From: Heterocephalus glaber
Taxonomy: Eukaryota; Chordata; Mammalia; Rodentia; Bathyergidae
DNA length: 64,000 bases
Direction: 5' to 3'
NCBI RefSeq assembly: GCF_000247695.1
Contig: NW_004624784.1
Span: 9,699,518 to 9,763,517 of the forward strand
The position numbers were made by a program, and so were the translations under genes. Below, piece by piece: positions 34,340-45,886 of the stretch. The notes beneath the pieces are model-generated. The model made no database searches and was not told the DNA's origin. It saw nothing but the letters and a program-made list of their open reading frames with translations. Within the stretch, counting starts at the first letter, position 1. Every line of letters begins with the position of its first letter.

Positions 34340-34885
34340 CTGAGTGATTTTCCAAAAATGCAAATAGCACCGTGTCACTCCTTTGATCCAAGTCTCCAGT
34401 GGTTCCTCATCTCTCCTAGGGTGGAATTCAAACTCCACAGCAAGGCTCACAAGACCTCTGGAACAGCCGCTGCTCACCACCCTGACCTCACCTGGAGGTC
34501 ACCCCAATCCAGGGGCTGCTCCTACTCTTCTCCTGTCTACTACTGGACCTCAGGTGGCTTCTAGGATGCACAAGCTTGCAGTCTCTGCTGCGCGCTGCAC
34601 AGGTCCACACTCACCTCTCCTGCCTGGCTCTCTCAATGTCTTGTTATTCATGCTTCAGCTCAAGTCTTACCTCTCTTTGGAAAGGCCACCTGAGGCTGAA
34701 TTCGGTCCCCCTGCTGTGCAGACCCTCCGTTGCACCATTTGTCATTGTGCATTATAATCACCAGTTTTCTTAATTGCCACCATCTCTGGACACAAGTTCC
34801 TTGAGGTCAAGAACTGTGTTCTTTATCTTCCGATTCCCAGAGCCTAACTGCCTACACAGGCTGGCACCCAATGAATAATAAATGG
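34340..34885 (+). mobile_element. L2 3' end
   Basis: GGTTCCTCATCTCTCCTAGG...CTCAAGTCTTACCTCTCTTT...ACAAGTTCCTTGAGGTCAAG...CTGGCACCCAATGAATAATA is the L2 3' consensus in order. Confidence 0.8.
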
Positions 34886-34889
34886 ATAA

Positions 34890-36430
34890 AAGAATAAGTA
34901 GGAAAAGGAGGGAGGAGAGAGACAGTTAGCAGTCGGGCTGAGGATGCACTTGTCGGAGGCAAGTGGAAACAGTAGGAAGCCGTCGTGTGACCACCGGGCA
35001 CTGTCATGTGACTTGCATGGACAGGTGGGAGTCTCTGTTCCCTCACACCTATACCTGTATTTGCTCATGCAGTCACCCGAACTGGGCTTGCCGTGTGCCA
35101 GAGGAAGGAGCAGCAGGCACAGGGCTGTGACACCCGCAGTCAGGAACTGTCTGGGCATCTCTGAGAGGAGGGTGTGCGTGTGGTGACTCCTGGGCCTCCG
35201 TCAGGGAGGACATCACCCCGCTCTGTACTTTCGGGCCCAGCCCTGCCCCTGTCCTCACTTCAGCTCCTGCCCTTCATGGGCCAGCAGGAGGGCAGGCTTC
35301 TCTGGGCTGCCTTTCTGCTCCCCAGGGGGTGCCTCAGTGAAAGTGAACTCTGCTCATTTAAACCTGACTCTGCAGCCCTGCAGCCCCCTGCAGCGCTAAT
35401 TACCCTGTAGTTCTAAACTGATTGCTGTACACGAAGCTTAAGCCCTCCTTTATTTATTTACTGACTACATTCATAGCGAAGTGGGCTGCTTTCAGCCACT
35501 CTCAACTGTATTCCTGCTGCACCTCGTATCCCTATGTCTCCTGAAGGGGCAGGGGCAGAGCCTGACGCACAGCCCCCAGATTTGCCACCCTGGCTGAGCC
35601 CCTTGTGATGCAGGATGAGAAATGACACAGGGTTGCTTTCGTCCTTACTCATCCAGGGTACAGCAGGGCAAGGAGTCCTGTCCTGACTCCTGGACAGAGT
35701 GGGACAGTCACCAGACAGCCACTCAGCAAACAGAGGGCTCTTCTCATGATAGGACACTTCGTCCGGCCCTGACCCAACTCCTGTGCATGAAGTGCTGGCC
35801 TCAGCCCCCTTTCACAGAGGAGCAAACTGAGGCTGTGACTTCACCAGTGGGCTGTGGTGCACAGCGGGCCTGCCCCGTTAGATGGCCTCCCAGGCCTCAC
35901 CCTGCCGAGTGCAGCAATCTCTGTTTAGCCCAAAGCTCCTGCAGCTTCCACCCATTGCCGTGAAGAAGAAACTCCTTTGCTATGGTGAACTAGAACCTGT
36001 CAGCTCTCAGCCTTTTCTGACTTCTCCACGTGCTGGCCCACAATCTGCTGGAAAACTAGGGGCTAGAGCCTGTCCTTCGTTCTCAGTAGACTCGCCAGGG
36101 GAAACCTAGGTCAGATCTCCTCACCTTAGCTGCCACCAGTACTCACATACCTGGAGGTTCCCGGGAGCGAGCCGGCCTCCAGGCCCCTGCCTGTTCTCAG
36201 ATGCGAAGGTGCACAAGGGCCCTGACTAAGTCAACATCACTGTGAGCTTCTCCGAGTTCCTGGGCAGAGCTAGGCCCTGGCCTGTGGGCTCAGCGGCATT
36301 TTGAAAACCAGATGGACAGTTGAGGGCAGGACACATACCCATGGAATCAGGCACCCGGCTCTCCTTTGACTGGAAATAGCTCAGTGGTCCCTGTCCTGGG
36401 AACCTCTGAGGAAGAGAGGCAGCAAGATTT
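34890..36430. other. Unassigned repeat-poor intergenic sequence
   Basis: Includes an AT-rich block at 35340-35480 (CAGCGCTAATTACCCTG, TTTATTTATTTACTGAC) that may be regulatory. Nothing else recognised. Confidence 0.5.
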
Positions 36431-36439
36431 GGCAGAAAA

Positions 36440-36590
36440 AACTTAGGATTCATAGCAAAAAAGACCTGGGTTTGAGGCCAGCTCTGCCATGCACTCTGCG
36501 CCTTTGACTGCATCTCAAAGGCTCTCTAATGTCCCATTTTCTCAACTGTAAAATGGCACAGCAATACCTGGTCATCTATGTTCAGGACAG
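36440..36590 (+). mobile_element. MIR-like SINE
   Basis: AGACCTGGGTTTGAGGCCAG...CCATTTTCTCAACTGTAAAA is the MIR sense core. Confidence 0.75.
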
Positions 36591-36599
36591 TTAGCCAGC

Positions 36600-37860
36600 T
36601 GGAGTACAATGGGTGAATCAGCTTTCTAGCCTCCAGAGTGGTGTGCAATGTGAGTAATAAGTCAGGGCAGGCTCAGGGTGGCCTGGAACAGGAGCTGGTG
36701 GCCTTGACGTTCATTTCCAAGGCAGAAGCCCAGGTATCGGGCATCCAGGAACAGGGGTCTGGAGCTAATCACAGCCGCTGCGGGCATCGCTGGGACTCTG
36801 TCTCCACCTAGTGGGCATTGGTGGCAGGTGGTCTAGAAAGCTACTGGAATTTGTGCGGCTGACCTGGTTTCTCAGGGTCTCCTATACAGGGTCTCGGTAG
36901 GGCTGGGTAAGGGGAGAGTGTGGTCCACATTTATGCCAAAGAATGAACGTTTAAAACCACTTGAAGTGGAGGTCAGTGGGGACATTTTCAGAAGTCCTCC
37001 TGAGTCAATATTTCTATTCTTTTCTCCCATCTTTCTTCTCACAAATTAACAGGCCCTTCAGATCCCACTCTTCCCATCCCTAAAGGGCTTAATTGGAAGC
37101 TTCAGTCAGTTCCAACCCCAGGGAGCCCTGGATCCTCATCTAATTTGGAGGGAAGACCAACCTTGAATGGAATTCAGCTTCCCAAAAGCTAGTCTACTGG
37201 GAAAGTCATGGTAGACCAAGGGCTGCAGAGGGAGCTGAGTGGCTTTGGCCAGGTCACCAAGAACTTGAGAGGTAATAGCAAGAGGTCAGAGTTAAACTAC
37301 TTCCTGGGGTCTCCAATCTGCTGGTAGCCTAGAAGCCCAGGATGGAACGGTGCTGAAGTTGTCTTCCACCTTGAAGTAGGACAGCCTTTGAGGCAGTGAA
37401 TGACCCTGCCCTATACCTTTCACTGCCCCCCTCTGACTGGATAACACCTCCATTCTCAGAGAGAGTGGACCCAACCACTCCTGGGCGTTTGGGTCTATAG
37501 ATGACTTGACTGGAAGTGATCTTCGGGAGGCACATCTCTCTCTGTCTCTTGGCATCTCCAGCCATCTGAAGTGGAAACAGCTAGCTGGCTTGGAAGACCC
37601 CTCCAACACGGTAAAACTACTCAGAGAAAAGCCAAACCTTGGCTCCCTGTCACCTGTTAGCATTTCTTTAAACACGCAGCAAGCATTTCACTTTGTTTCT
37701 CCACCTCCCAGTGTGGTCTTCAGCATAGAGTGAGCTTCTACTGACACCAGGTGGACAAAAGAGGAAATGCATGCATGCCAGTTAGTCTAATGGGCAGCCT
37801 GAGGAAAAGACCTTCCTTGATAACTCGCCACTAGGGAAGGAAGGGACTCACAAAGTGGCA
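36600..37860. other. Unassigned repeat-poor intergenic sequence
   Basis: Nothing recognised. Confidence 0.5.
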
Positions 37861-37863
37861 GCG

Positions 37864-38045
37864 GAGCTAGGAGCTGTGGTGAATGCTTGTAATCCTAGGA
37901 GGAGTGAGGGAGGCTGAGACAGAAGAGTTGCAAGTTTGATCCCTGCCTGGGCAACTCAGAGAGACCTTGTCTCAAAATAAAAAGGACTGGGAAGATAACT
38001 CGATGGTAGAGTGCTCCTCAATAGTACAAACACAAACAAAAAAGG
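37864..38045 (+). mobile_element. B1+ID dimeric SINE, third copy
   Basis: B1-like half (GGAGCTGTGGTGAATGCTTG...GAGACCTTGTCTCAAAA) then ID half (GGACTGGGAAGATAACTCG), A-rich tail. Confidence 0.75.
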
Positions 38046-38367
38046 CAGAGGATGTGGGCAAAGGGGATCTCACAAGCCTGAATTGATGGACACTCACATT
38101 ACTTTCAGAAATCTTCCGCAGATCAGTGTTTGTTCTTAAGCCCCCTATTCCAAGCATGGCTACCTGAACTTTTCCTTAATTCTCCACAGCACAGCTGGCA
38201 TAAGGCTGAAAAATTTTAATTCAATTTCCCTGAAGTCTCAAGGACAATAAAAGAAAGTAGCACCAAGATCCATATACATGAGATCATCTGGGTTATAATC
38301 ACCAGTGTGAGTCTCCCGTATCATACCTCCCTGCCTGGTTCTCTGTCTGCTTTCAGGAGATGGAAGC

Positions 38368-38420
38368 TATCATCATCATCATCGTTGTTGTCATCGTCAT
38401 CATCGTCATCATTGTTGTTT
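38368..38420. repeat. CATCGT/CATCAT/GTTGTT low-complexity tract
   Basis: Trinucleotide-periodic run of ATC and GTT units next to a B1 fragment. Confidence 0.85.
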
Positions 38421-38500
38421 GAGATAGTCTTGCTATGTAGCCCAGGCTGGTCTCATCTCACAGCGATTCTCCTGCTTCAGCTTCCTATGTGCAGCTGCTT
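38418..38500 (-). mobile_element. B1 SINE fragment
   Basis: TTTGAGATAGTCTTGCTATG...CCCAGGCTGGTCTCATCTC...CCTGCTTCAGCTTCC is antisense B1, truncated. Confidence 0.75.
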
Positions 38501-39220
38501 CTCAGTCTTGTTGGCTGATTCCTTCATCTTCCTCTGTTGGAACTTTGCATATGAAATGATCTCTGAATGGTTTCTTGACCCCTTTAGATGGTCTATTCTG
38601 CATCTTCTCCCTGATGTCTCATCTATGTCTGTCACTTTTTCCATGTGCCAGTGACTCCCAAATTTATATCTCCTGTCCTGAATATTCCACTAAATCCCAC
38701 ATTCAACTGCATAGTTTATGTATTATTCAGCTTTTCTTTTGCTGGGGCAAAATACCAGGTACCTGCAACTTAAAGGAGTGACTTATTTGGCTTATGGTTT
38801 CAGAGGGTTCAGCCCATGATCAGCTTGCTGCAAGGCACAAACATCATGGCAGATGGACATGGCAGAGCAAACCTATTCACTTCGTGGTGGCTGGAAGCAG
38901 AGAGCTAGAGAGAGAGCCAGAGAGAGAAGGGAAGTGGGTGGGGACAAGAATATGCTCTTTCAGGTCCTATTCCCCAGTAAGCCACCTCCTCCGATCAGTC
39001 TCCATCTCCTAACAGCATGTTCAGCTATAAATTTATCAGTGGATTAATCCACTGATGACTATACTGTCCCAATGAATTGCTTTGTGGATGTCCCACTTCT
39101 AAAGACATGAGATTCTGGGGGGACATTTTACATTTAAGCCATTACAGTTGACATGTACATTTCAGTATCTAACAGGCATCTCAAACTTAACGTGTGCTAA
39201 GCAGAACCTTTGTCCACACA
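38500..39220 (+). repeat. Ancient interspersed repeat split by an LTR
   Basis: GTGACTCCCAAATTTATATC...CATTCAACTGC before the LTR and AGTATCTAACAGGCATCTCA after it are consecutive parts of one common old mammalian repeat. Confidence 0.6.
38719..39146 (-). mobile_element. ERVL-MaLR-type solo LTR with 5-bp TSD
   Basis: + strand ends TGTATTATTCAGC and AAGCCATTACA. Flanks GTTTA (38714-38718) and GTTGA (39147-39151) are a one-mismatch 5-bp TSD. It is inserted in the ancient repeat above. Confidence 0.85.
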
Positions 39221-39940
39221 GCATTCATGCTTATCTCTTCCATTGGATATGTAGGCTAATGCTTCCTGCTGTAACAAATAGATTTAAAAAACCACACATA
39301 GCTCAATTATAATAGAAGTTTAACCATCTAAAGTGAGTGTTTGTGTTTGGCAGTTGGCTATTCTCTACACCCTCAGGATTCACCATCCACTCCTTTGGAT
39401 AATACACAGGCTCACCCACATCTAGTTAGAAGCAGGGCTGGAAAATGTGCTCCCTCTGTGTTTAGAGGAAGGAGAGATTGGTCTTTGGTAAGGAGTTAGC
39501 AGTTTCTGCCATTGTCTGTTCTGGCCATTACATGTCTGTTTACACTCTTCTTCCCACACTTACCCCCAAAGGAGATAACCCAAAATTCCATCCAGTTGAT
39601 GCAAATGTTTCAAAGTTCAGCATCCCCAAGTGCCACGTAGTTCTCTCTATCGGGTTTGGTTATGGATCCTCTAAGAAAAGCAACCTGTCATCTGATCCCA
39701 ACCCCCATCCATTGGGTATTATAATAAAATAAGGGTCAACTGTCAATGCTATGCATTGTCAAAACATATAGTCAGAGGATTTTCTGAAGTGATCAATCTT
39801 TTCTCCCTTATTATTACAAATAAAAATTTCATTTTCCCTATAGTTACATATGGTCAAGTGACTGATCTCTGATAATTAAACATGAACAGGAATCCTTGGT
39901 ATCAACATTGGGCAGAGGCTTTTAAGAGGCAAGTATACCC
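39220..39940. other. Intergenic sequence, unassigned
   Basis: The part at 39240-39430 resembles an old antisense LTR/MaLR-like repeat; nothing firmer. Confidence 0.4.
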
Positions 39941-39943
39941 CTG

Positions 39944-40770
39944 CATTAATTTCCTAAGGCAGCTCTGAGTCACTTTTCTGTCACTAGGCATAATACCTAA
40001 TAGCTACAACTTAAAGAAGAAGAGGTTTATTTTGCCTCACAGTTTCCGTCCATGGTCTGCTGCCTCCGAAGTAGAATCAGGATGGTAGGGGGAATGACAG
40101 AGGAAAAGATACTCAACCCACAGTGGCCAGGAAGCAGGGAGTGAAGCAAGGAGCTGGGGACAAGTATACACCCTTCTGGGTCACACCTCAGTGACTCTCC
40201 TCCAACCAGGCTCCACTTCCTAACAGCACATTAAAGCTACTGAACTTATCAATGGATGAATCCACTGATGAGTATAGGCTCCCCACACAATCCAATCACC
40301 TTCCACACACATGAAAATGTTGGGGGACATTTTAGATCTAAACTGTAACAGCTGCCACAACAAAACACCGTAACTTGGTGACTTAAACCAACATAAATGT
40401 GTTCTCTCACAGTTATGAAGGCCAGAAATCCAAAGCCAAGACGTTGGTAATGCCACACTCTTTCTGGGAGCTCTGGGGAAAAATCTTCTCTCATCTCTTC
40501 AAACTTTTAGTCCTCTCGGCATTCTTTAGATTGTGGCAGCATAATTCCCACCTCTGGCTCTATCATTACATAGCCTTTGTCCCTGTGTGTCATTTTCTGT
40601 CTTATGAGGAGGATACTATTATCGGATTTAAGGCCCACCTTAATTCAAGATAATCTGCTCTTAATCCTTATTGGAATTACATTGGCAAAGACACCATTTC
40701 CAAGTAAGGTCACGTTCTAAGGTTCCCAGTAGGCATGAAGGGTGGCGCTGTAACCCCTTCACAATAAACA
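39944..40770 (-). mobile_element. Old LTR-like repeat split by a MaLR LTR
   Basis: TTAATTTCCTAAGGCAGCT (to 39964) continues at 40354 with GCCACAACAAAACACCGTAA...GACTTAAACCAACATAAATG. The halves join into one antisense element once the inner LTR is removed. Confidence 0.65.
39965..40348 (-). mobile_element. ERVL-MaLR-type solo LTR with perfect 5-bp TSD
   Basis: The direct repeat CAGCT flanks it at 39960-39964 and 40349-40353. Landmarks: GAGTCACTTTTCTGTCAC at the left, AGATCTAAACTGTAA at the right. Confidence 0.88.
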
Positions 40771-41392
40771 TTTCCGTCCCGTAGTGAGAAGAATGAGGCA
40801 TGCAGAAGCTCCTGGTCCATAGCAAAGGTACAGTCCTGCTGCACAGGACTGAGTAAAGACCTCCTTGTCCTGATAGAGGAGAACATTCTTTGACCCTAAA
40901 TTCTCTTAAGCATGGTTCTCTGAAGGCCTTGGCTCCAGCTCTGGGAAATTATTCCTTGGCTGTCCTCTGCCCTGGCCATTTGCAGTGAGCCCTTGGGTTG
41001 AGTGTCCCCTGGTACCACACAACTGAAGCAGGCTGATTCCTGCTTGTGCCGGTTTGAGAGTCAGAGGGTGGGCCTAAGCTCCAATAGTCAAAGCCTTTAT
41101 TAGGTCACATTCATGGTGTTTTCATAATATAATTTTTTTCAGAAAAAGTCTCTGGATCTATTTGCTTCCAGTCTATTCCTTATATTAGTAACCACATCTA
41201 AATTTCTTTCCTAGACATAGTTGTCAAACCTGTTATTATTATTATTAATTTTTTTCTTTCTCACCTTCAAGTATCCTTGTCAACTTCCTAATCACTAACT
41301 ACATCAGGGTCACATGAGTCAGTGTGGGTGAGAAAGACAACATCTTTAATGTGATTTTTGAAATAGGACTCTCTGTAAGAGAATTTCAGTAA

Positions 41393-41480
41393 TGATTCTC
41401 TATTTATTTGGTGCTAGGGATAGAACCCAGGACTCAGGCATGCTGAACACATGCTCTATGAATGAGCTCTGCCCACAATT
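41393..41480 (-). mobile_element. ID-like SINE, degenerate
   Basis: TTATTTGGTGCTAGGGATAG...TGAATGAGCTCTGCCC is an antisense ID with a mutated body. Confidence 0.6.
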
Positions 41481-42254
41481 TCAGGAGCTTTTATTACTTG
41501 AAGACTTTCCAGTCTTATTTCTTGTAACTTAGGATCTGGGAGCAGTTTTCCTATACCTAAGAAAATGCAAGTATCTGTATTCCCCCTATGTTCTTTACTT
41601 TTTTGGGGGAAAGTTTTCTGTTATTATCTAAATTCATTTCTTAATAGTAATGATATCTGGTACAAACACTGAAGAGCAATCCATACATACTAATATTCTG
41701 GTCCCCCCTCCCATTTTCCCCTTATAACAGGCTTGATCTATACTTGGTTTGATCTGCCTATCAAGTTTCTCCCGGCAAGAGTTTTGCTAAGTGTTTTATC
41801 CCTGCCCACCGCAGGACTCCATCTTCTTAACCAGCCATTACCTCTCTTCTTGTTGCCTGCAAAGGTTCTAAATAACCTGGCCATTTTCTACCTCCCTGAG
41901 CCATCTCCTTTTTGTTTCCTCCCTCCCTGAACCTAGCTTTGCTGCCTTCCACCTGTTCCAGGATGGGGTGGGCCTCTGCACATGCTTGCCCTCTGCCAAG
42001 AGCTATCTGCCCCCCAAAATCTCGGCATGGCTGCCTCCTTCACATGCAGTCCAGGTTCCAGCTCCCATATCACCTGTTTGATCTTTTCCTGACCAGCCCA
42101 TCTCAAGCTCGTTCTTCACGGCATTGACCACCATCTGGTATCTTCTTCTGTATGCATTTATAATCCTGCTGACCCAGCTGTTATGGACTGTGGTTGCCAC
42201 CCAATTGTTATAACAACCAACATTGATACTTATATAATGCACATTGTGTGCAAG

Positions 42255-42600
42255 ACACTGTTTTAGTTATTTATTGAAAACATTTTAAATAAAAAATTTC
42301 AAAGATACACAAAAATAAAGAGAATAGTATAATGAATCTTTCATAAAACCCAGAAACTAGATTCAATATCACCAAGATTTTGTTACACTTCCTTCCTTCA
42401 TCTTTCTTTTCTTTGTTTTTATTAAATTTTTTAAAAATCCAGGCATCATGTTATTTCATCTCTACGTACTTCAATGTATTCATTTTTAAAAAGGAATTAT
42501 TCTTATGTAACTCGGTGTTATTCATACACCTTCAAAATTAGGAAGGACTCTTTGGTATAATCATTCAGTCCACATTCATATTTTCCTGACTGGCTTAAAA
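42255..42600 (-). mobile_element. Old L1/HAL1-like fragment
   Basis: AAAGAGAATAGTATAATGAA...CATAAAACCCAG...CCAGGCATCATGTTATTTCA follows a common old LINE-class consensus; family assignment uncertain. Confidence 0.5.
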
Positions 42601-42649
42601 ACAACATTTAAAATTTAATTTGTTTGAATTAGGAGCCTGACTACATGAG

Positions 42650-43496
42650 TTTGTTATTTCTCTTAATTCTTGTCTCCTCCATGCCATTGACTTGTTGAAG
42701 ACAGGTAGATGCTGAGGGTCTGAATTAAGGCTAGAAGGTGGGGAAACAATCTGGAAAACTGGGAGGAGAACAGCCATCTGGTTGACACAGTTTTGACCAC
42801 CAGAGTCGGTCCATCACTGGCCAGGCTACTGCTCAAGCTAGTGGCAGACCCTGGTATCATCGACATTGCACTGGCTTTACAGGCATTTGGAAAGCAAGAG
42901 TTCTGGTATCAGAGAGCTTTCCAGATTTCAGAGGAAGGTGATGGGCCCCTGAAAGGGTGATGTGTGAAGCTGTGAGAGTGATACCAAGGATTCAGTGGAG
43001 ACCCTAAGGAGCTGAAGATTCCAGGAATGTGGATCATCGGCTGAGAAAAAACTGTAGGCAGTGAGTAGAGCCTAGCCAAGAGAGGTCATGTGGGCTGCAA
43101 CTATCAATGTCATAGGAGTGGAAGCACACAAGCTCTTTGGAGTTCATATCTTGCCACAACCTATCTTGGGAGTTGGACATAGAAAGTATAAAATTTAATG
43201 GTTGTCCTGCTGGGTTTTGTCTTGCTTGCTTTGGTCCGATTTTTTCTATGCCCCTATTCCTTCTTTTTGGAATGGGAATGTTCATTCTGTATCATTGTAC
43301 ATGGGAAGTATTTATTTCCTTTTTGATTTTTAAAGGAGCTCACAGCTAAGAGTTTTCCTTGAATCTCAGAGGAAACTTTGGACTTAGACTTTTCAGCAAT
43401 GCTAGAAGAGTTAAGACTATGGCAACTATTAGAAATGGATTAAATACATTTTGAATAATGAGATGGACATGAGCCTTTTTGGCGCCAGGGGTAGAA
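42650..43496 (+). mobile_element. ERVL-MaLR internal region remnant
   Basis: GCTGGGTTTTGTCTTGCTTG, TTTTTGGAATGGGAATGTTC and GAGATGGACATGAGCC...GGCGCCAGGGG follow the 3' part of a MaLR internal sequence, including the purine-rich stretch before the LTR. It is non-coding and decayed; no retroviral frame survives. Left boundary approximate. Confidence 0.65.
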
Positions 43497-44008
43497 GGTT
43501 ATGGTTTGGATCTAAAATATTGCCTAAGAATTTTGTGTTCAGAGATGGGGACTGGTTGAAGGGAGTGTGTCACTGGAGGGATGACCTAGAAGGGTGTATT
43601 CTTGTCCCAGATTCTCCCTTCTCTCTTTGCTGCCTGGTTGCCATGCAGTAAACAGATTTCCTCTGTTTTGCCCTGCTACCAGGCTGCTTCTGCCTTAGAG
43701 TCAAAGTAGTAAAGCCAATAAATTTATAGTTTCACCAGAAACGAATGACTACAAAGTGGGGCAATGGAGTGCAAGTGGTTGCTGAAAAGATTAGCATTAA
43801 AAAGAAGTCAAGTAATTGCATCAGAACAACAGGAAAGATGACTTGAAGCCATCTCTGGAATTGGCTCGACTCCACTGACTATGCATTGAATTGGTCAGAT
43901 TCACTGACTATGCCCTGAATCTTCTGAAAACCTAAGCCAAAATAAACCACTTTTTCTTTAGATTGGGGTGTCAGGTATTTTGTTTAAGTGATAGGAAAGT
44001 AAATATAG
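43497..44008 (+). mobile_element. ERVL-MaLR 3' LTR (attached to internal remnant)
   Basis: It begins GGTTATGGTTTGGATC directly after the internal remnant and ends with the MaLR 3' pattern AAGCCAAAATAAACC...CAGGTATTTTGTTTAAGTG. Its middle is rearranged relative to the other LTRs here. Confidence 0.7.
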
Positions 44009-44111
44009 GCTCTTTCTTTTACCATTTCCAATCTGCTGTTAAAACCATATAGTGAATTCTTCATTTCAGACCTTGCACTTTCAGACCAGTATTTCGTTTC
44101 TTTAAAAGAAA

Positions 44112-44137
44112 AGTGTGTGTGTGTGTGTGTGTGTGTA
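44112..44137. repeat. (TG)n microsatellite
   Basis: About twelve GT units. Confidence 0.95.
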
Positions 44138-44190
44138 ATTTATCTGTTGAGATTCCCTTTTTGCTACTATTATATTTTTCTTTAACTTCT

Positions 44191-44653
44191 TCTTATGGCT
44201 TATATCTAGATGTCCCCTCCAAGCCTCATGTACTCAGAAGTGAGGGTTTGGGAAGGTGGCTGGATCATGGGTGTGTGAAACTGGATTAAGGGTGTGCTAT
44301 CTGGATTACTCCACTGACTGGTTTAGTGTGTATAATAGAAGCCCCACCCTGGGTGTGGCTGAGTGTATATACTGAAGACAGAAGCCTCACCCTGGGTGTG
44401 GGTAGCATCAACCTACAGGTTTGTAGCCTGATGGAATATAAAGGGAAAGGGAGGCTCACTGCTTCCTGCTTCCTGCCTTTTATACCATGAACTCTTTCTC
44501 CTCTGCGATGCCCCTCTGCCATGCTACCCAGCCTTGGAGCCAGCCAACTATGGACTGAAACTTACACAAACTGAGAGCTAAAATAAATCTTTTCTCCTTT
44601 AACTTTTGGGTGTCAGGTATTTTGTCCCACCAAAGAGAAAAGTAACTGAGACA
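44191..44653 (+). mobile_element. ERVL-MaLR-type solo LTR with internal duplication
   Basis: Starts TTATGGCTTATATC, ends AGTAACTGAGACA, with AATAAA near 44582. A CACCCTGGGTGTGG-containing unit is tandemly repeated inside (about 44342-44402). Confidence 0.8.
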
Positions 44654-44751
44654 CTGTTCAAACACATTTATAATAACTGCTTTAAAATCCTGATCTGCTA
44701 ATTTCAACATCTAGATCACCTTAGTATATTTCCATTAATATCTTTTATATT

Positions 44752-44836
44752 TATTTATTTGGTACCAGGGATCTAATTCAGGACCTTGCACTTGCAAGGC
44801 AGGCGTGGCACTACTGAGCTAAATCCCCAGCCCTGA
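44752..44836 (-). mobile_element. ID-like SINE
   Basis: TTGGTACCAGGGATCTAATTC...ACTGAGCTAAATCCCCAGCC. An imperfect TSD (ATATCTTTTATATTTAT / ATAGCTTTTATTTTTAT) flanks it. Confidence 0.8.
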
Positions 44837-45356
44837 TAGCTTTTATTTTTATGGTAACATTTTCATACCTCTTGATATATCTAGTAATTTATTATCATAG
44901 GCTAGAAATTTCAACTGATGCATTATAAAAAGTCTAGATTATGTTATTTTCCTTTAAAGAGTGTTGCATTTTGTTTTTGCAAGCAGTTAATTCATTAGAG
45001 GTTTTCCTCCATTCTGTCTTAGGCTTTGCTAGGGTAAGTCTAAAGTAGCTTTTATTTTGAGGCATAATGCTTATTCCCAATGCATAACTTTTCTGGGGTC
45101 TCAGCTGAATGCTAAGATAATACATGGCTGTGATAAAGGATCTCTCTGCTGCAGCTGGAACAATGACTCACAGCACTTCAATCTCTAATATTTCCATTCT
45201 CCTCAGTTCATCGTAGCCAGTCTCTTTCAAAGTCTCAACTTGTGCATATGCTGCCCAGTTCTTGACCAAAACAAAAACAAACACCCCCACCCCACCTCCA
45301 AGAGGGACATAATTATAGGTTATGGGTTGAAATTTATCTCTTTAAAAAGATACATC

Positions 45357-45449
45357 TTGGGCCGGGGATTTAGCTCAGCGGTTTCACTGCCTGCTGCACA
45401 AGCGCAAGGACCTGAGTTCGATCCCCGGTACCCAAAAAAAAAAGTTCCA
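45357..45449 (+). mobile_element. ID-like SINE with perfect 13-bp TSD
   Basis: GGGCCGGGGATTTAGCTCAG (A box), GAGTTCGATCCCCGGTACC (B box) and an A tail. AAAAAGATACATC flanks it at 45344-45356 and 45450-45462. Little decay, hence young. Confidence 0.93.
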
Positions 45450-45786
45450 AAAAAGATACATCGAAGTCCTAATCCCTTAATTCCTCAGAATGTGGCCTTT
45501 ATTTGGAAACAAGGTCTTCACAAATGTGATTAAATTAAAATGTGGTCATTAGGGTGGACCTAATCCAATATAATTGATTTCCTTATAAAAATCATGTTTA
45601 CCTTTTTAAAAAAGGGAAATTTGGACACAGAGACACATACACAGAGAGAATGCCATGTGAAAATGGAATGAGGACTCTCCAAGCCAAGGAAGATTGCCAG
45701 CAAAGCACAAGAAGGTAGGAGTATGCCATGGAACATATTCTTCCTCACAGCCCTAAGAAGGCCACCAACGCTTCAAACAACTTGAT

Positions 45787-45886
45787 ATTTATTTATTTAT
45801 TTATTTATTTTTGGTACCGAGGATCGAACTCAGGTCCTTGCGCTTGTGCAGCAGGCGGTAAAACCACTGAACTAAATCCCTGGCCC
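45787..45886 (-). mobile_element. ID-like SINE with perfect 14-bp TSD
   Basis: It has a TTTA-rich tail complement, then TTGGTACCGAGGATCGAAC...ACTAAATCCCTGGCCC. TCAAACAACTTGAT flanks it at 45773-45786 and 45887-45900. Confidence 0.93.

Larger units (their letters stand above)
44010..45130 (-). mobile_element. Old L1M 3' region split by LTR and SINE
   Basis: Pieces at 44010-44190, 44654-44750 (ATAACTGCTTTAAAATCCTG) and 44850-45130 read in order as antisense L1M 3'UTR-type sequence. Confidence 0.6.

Noticed and set aside
45359..45434. tRNA-like sequence with A and B boxes
   Set aside because: It has a SINE 3' A-tail and TSDs and does not fold as a complete tRNA by eye; it is an ID retroposon, as are the similar copies.
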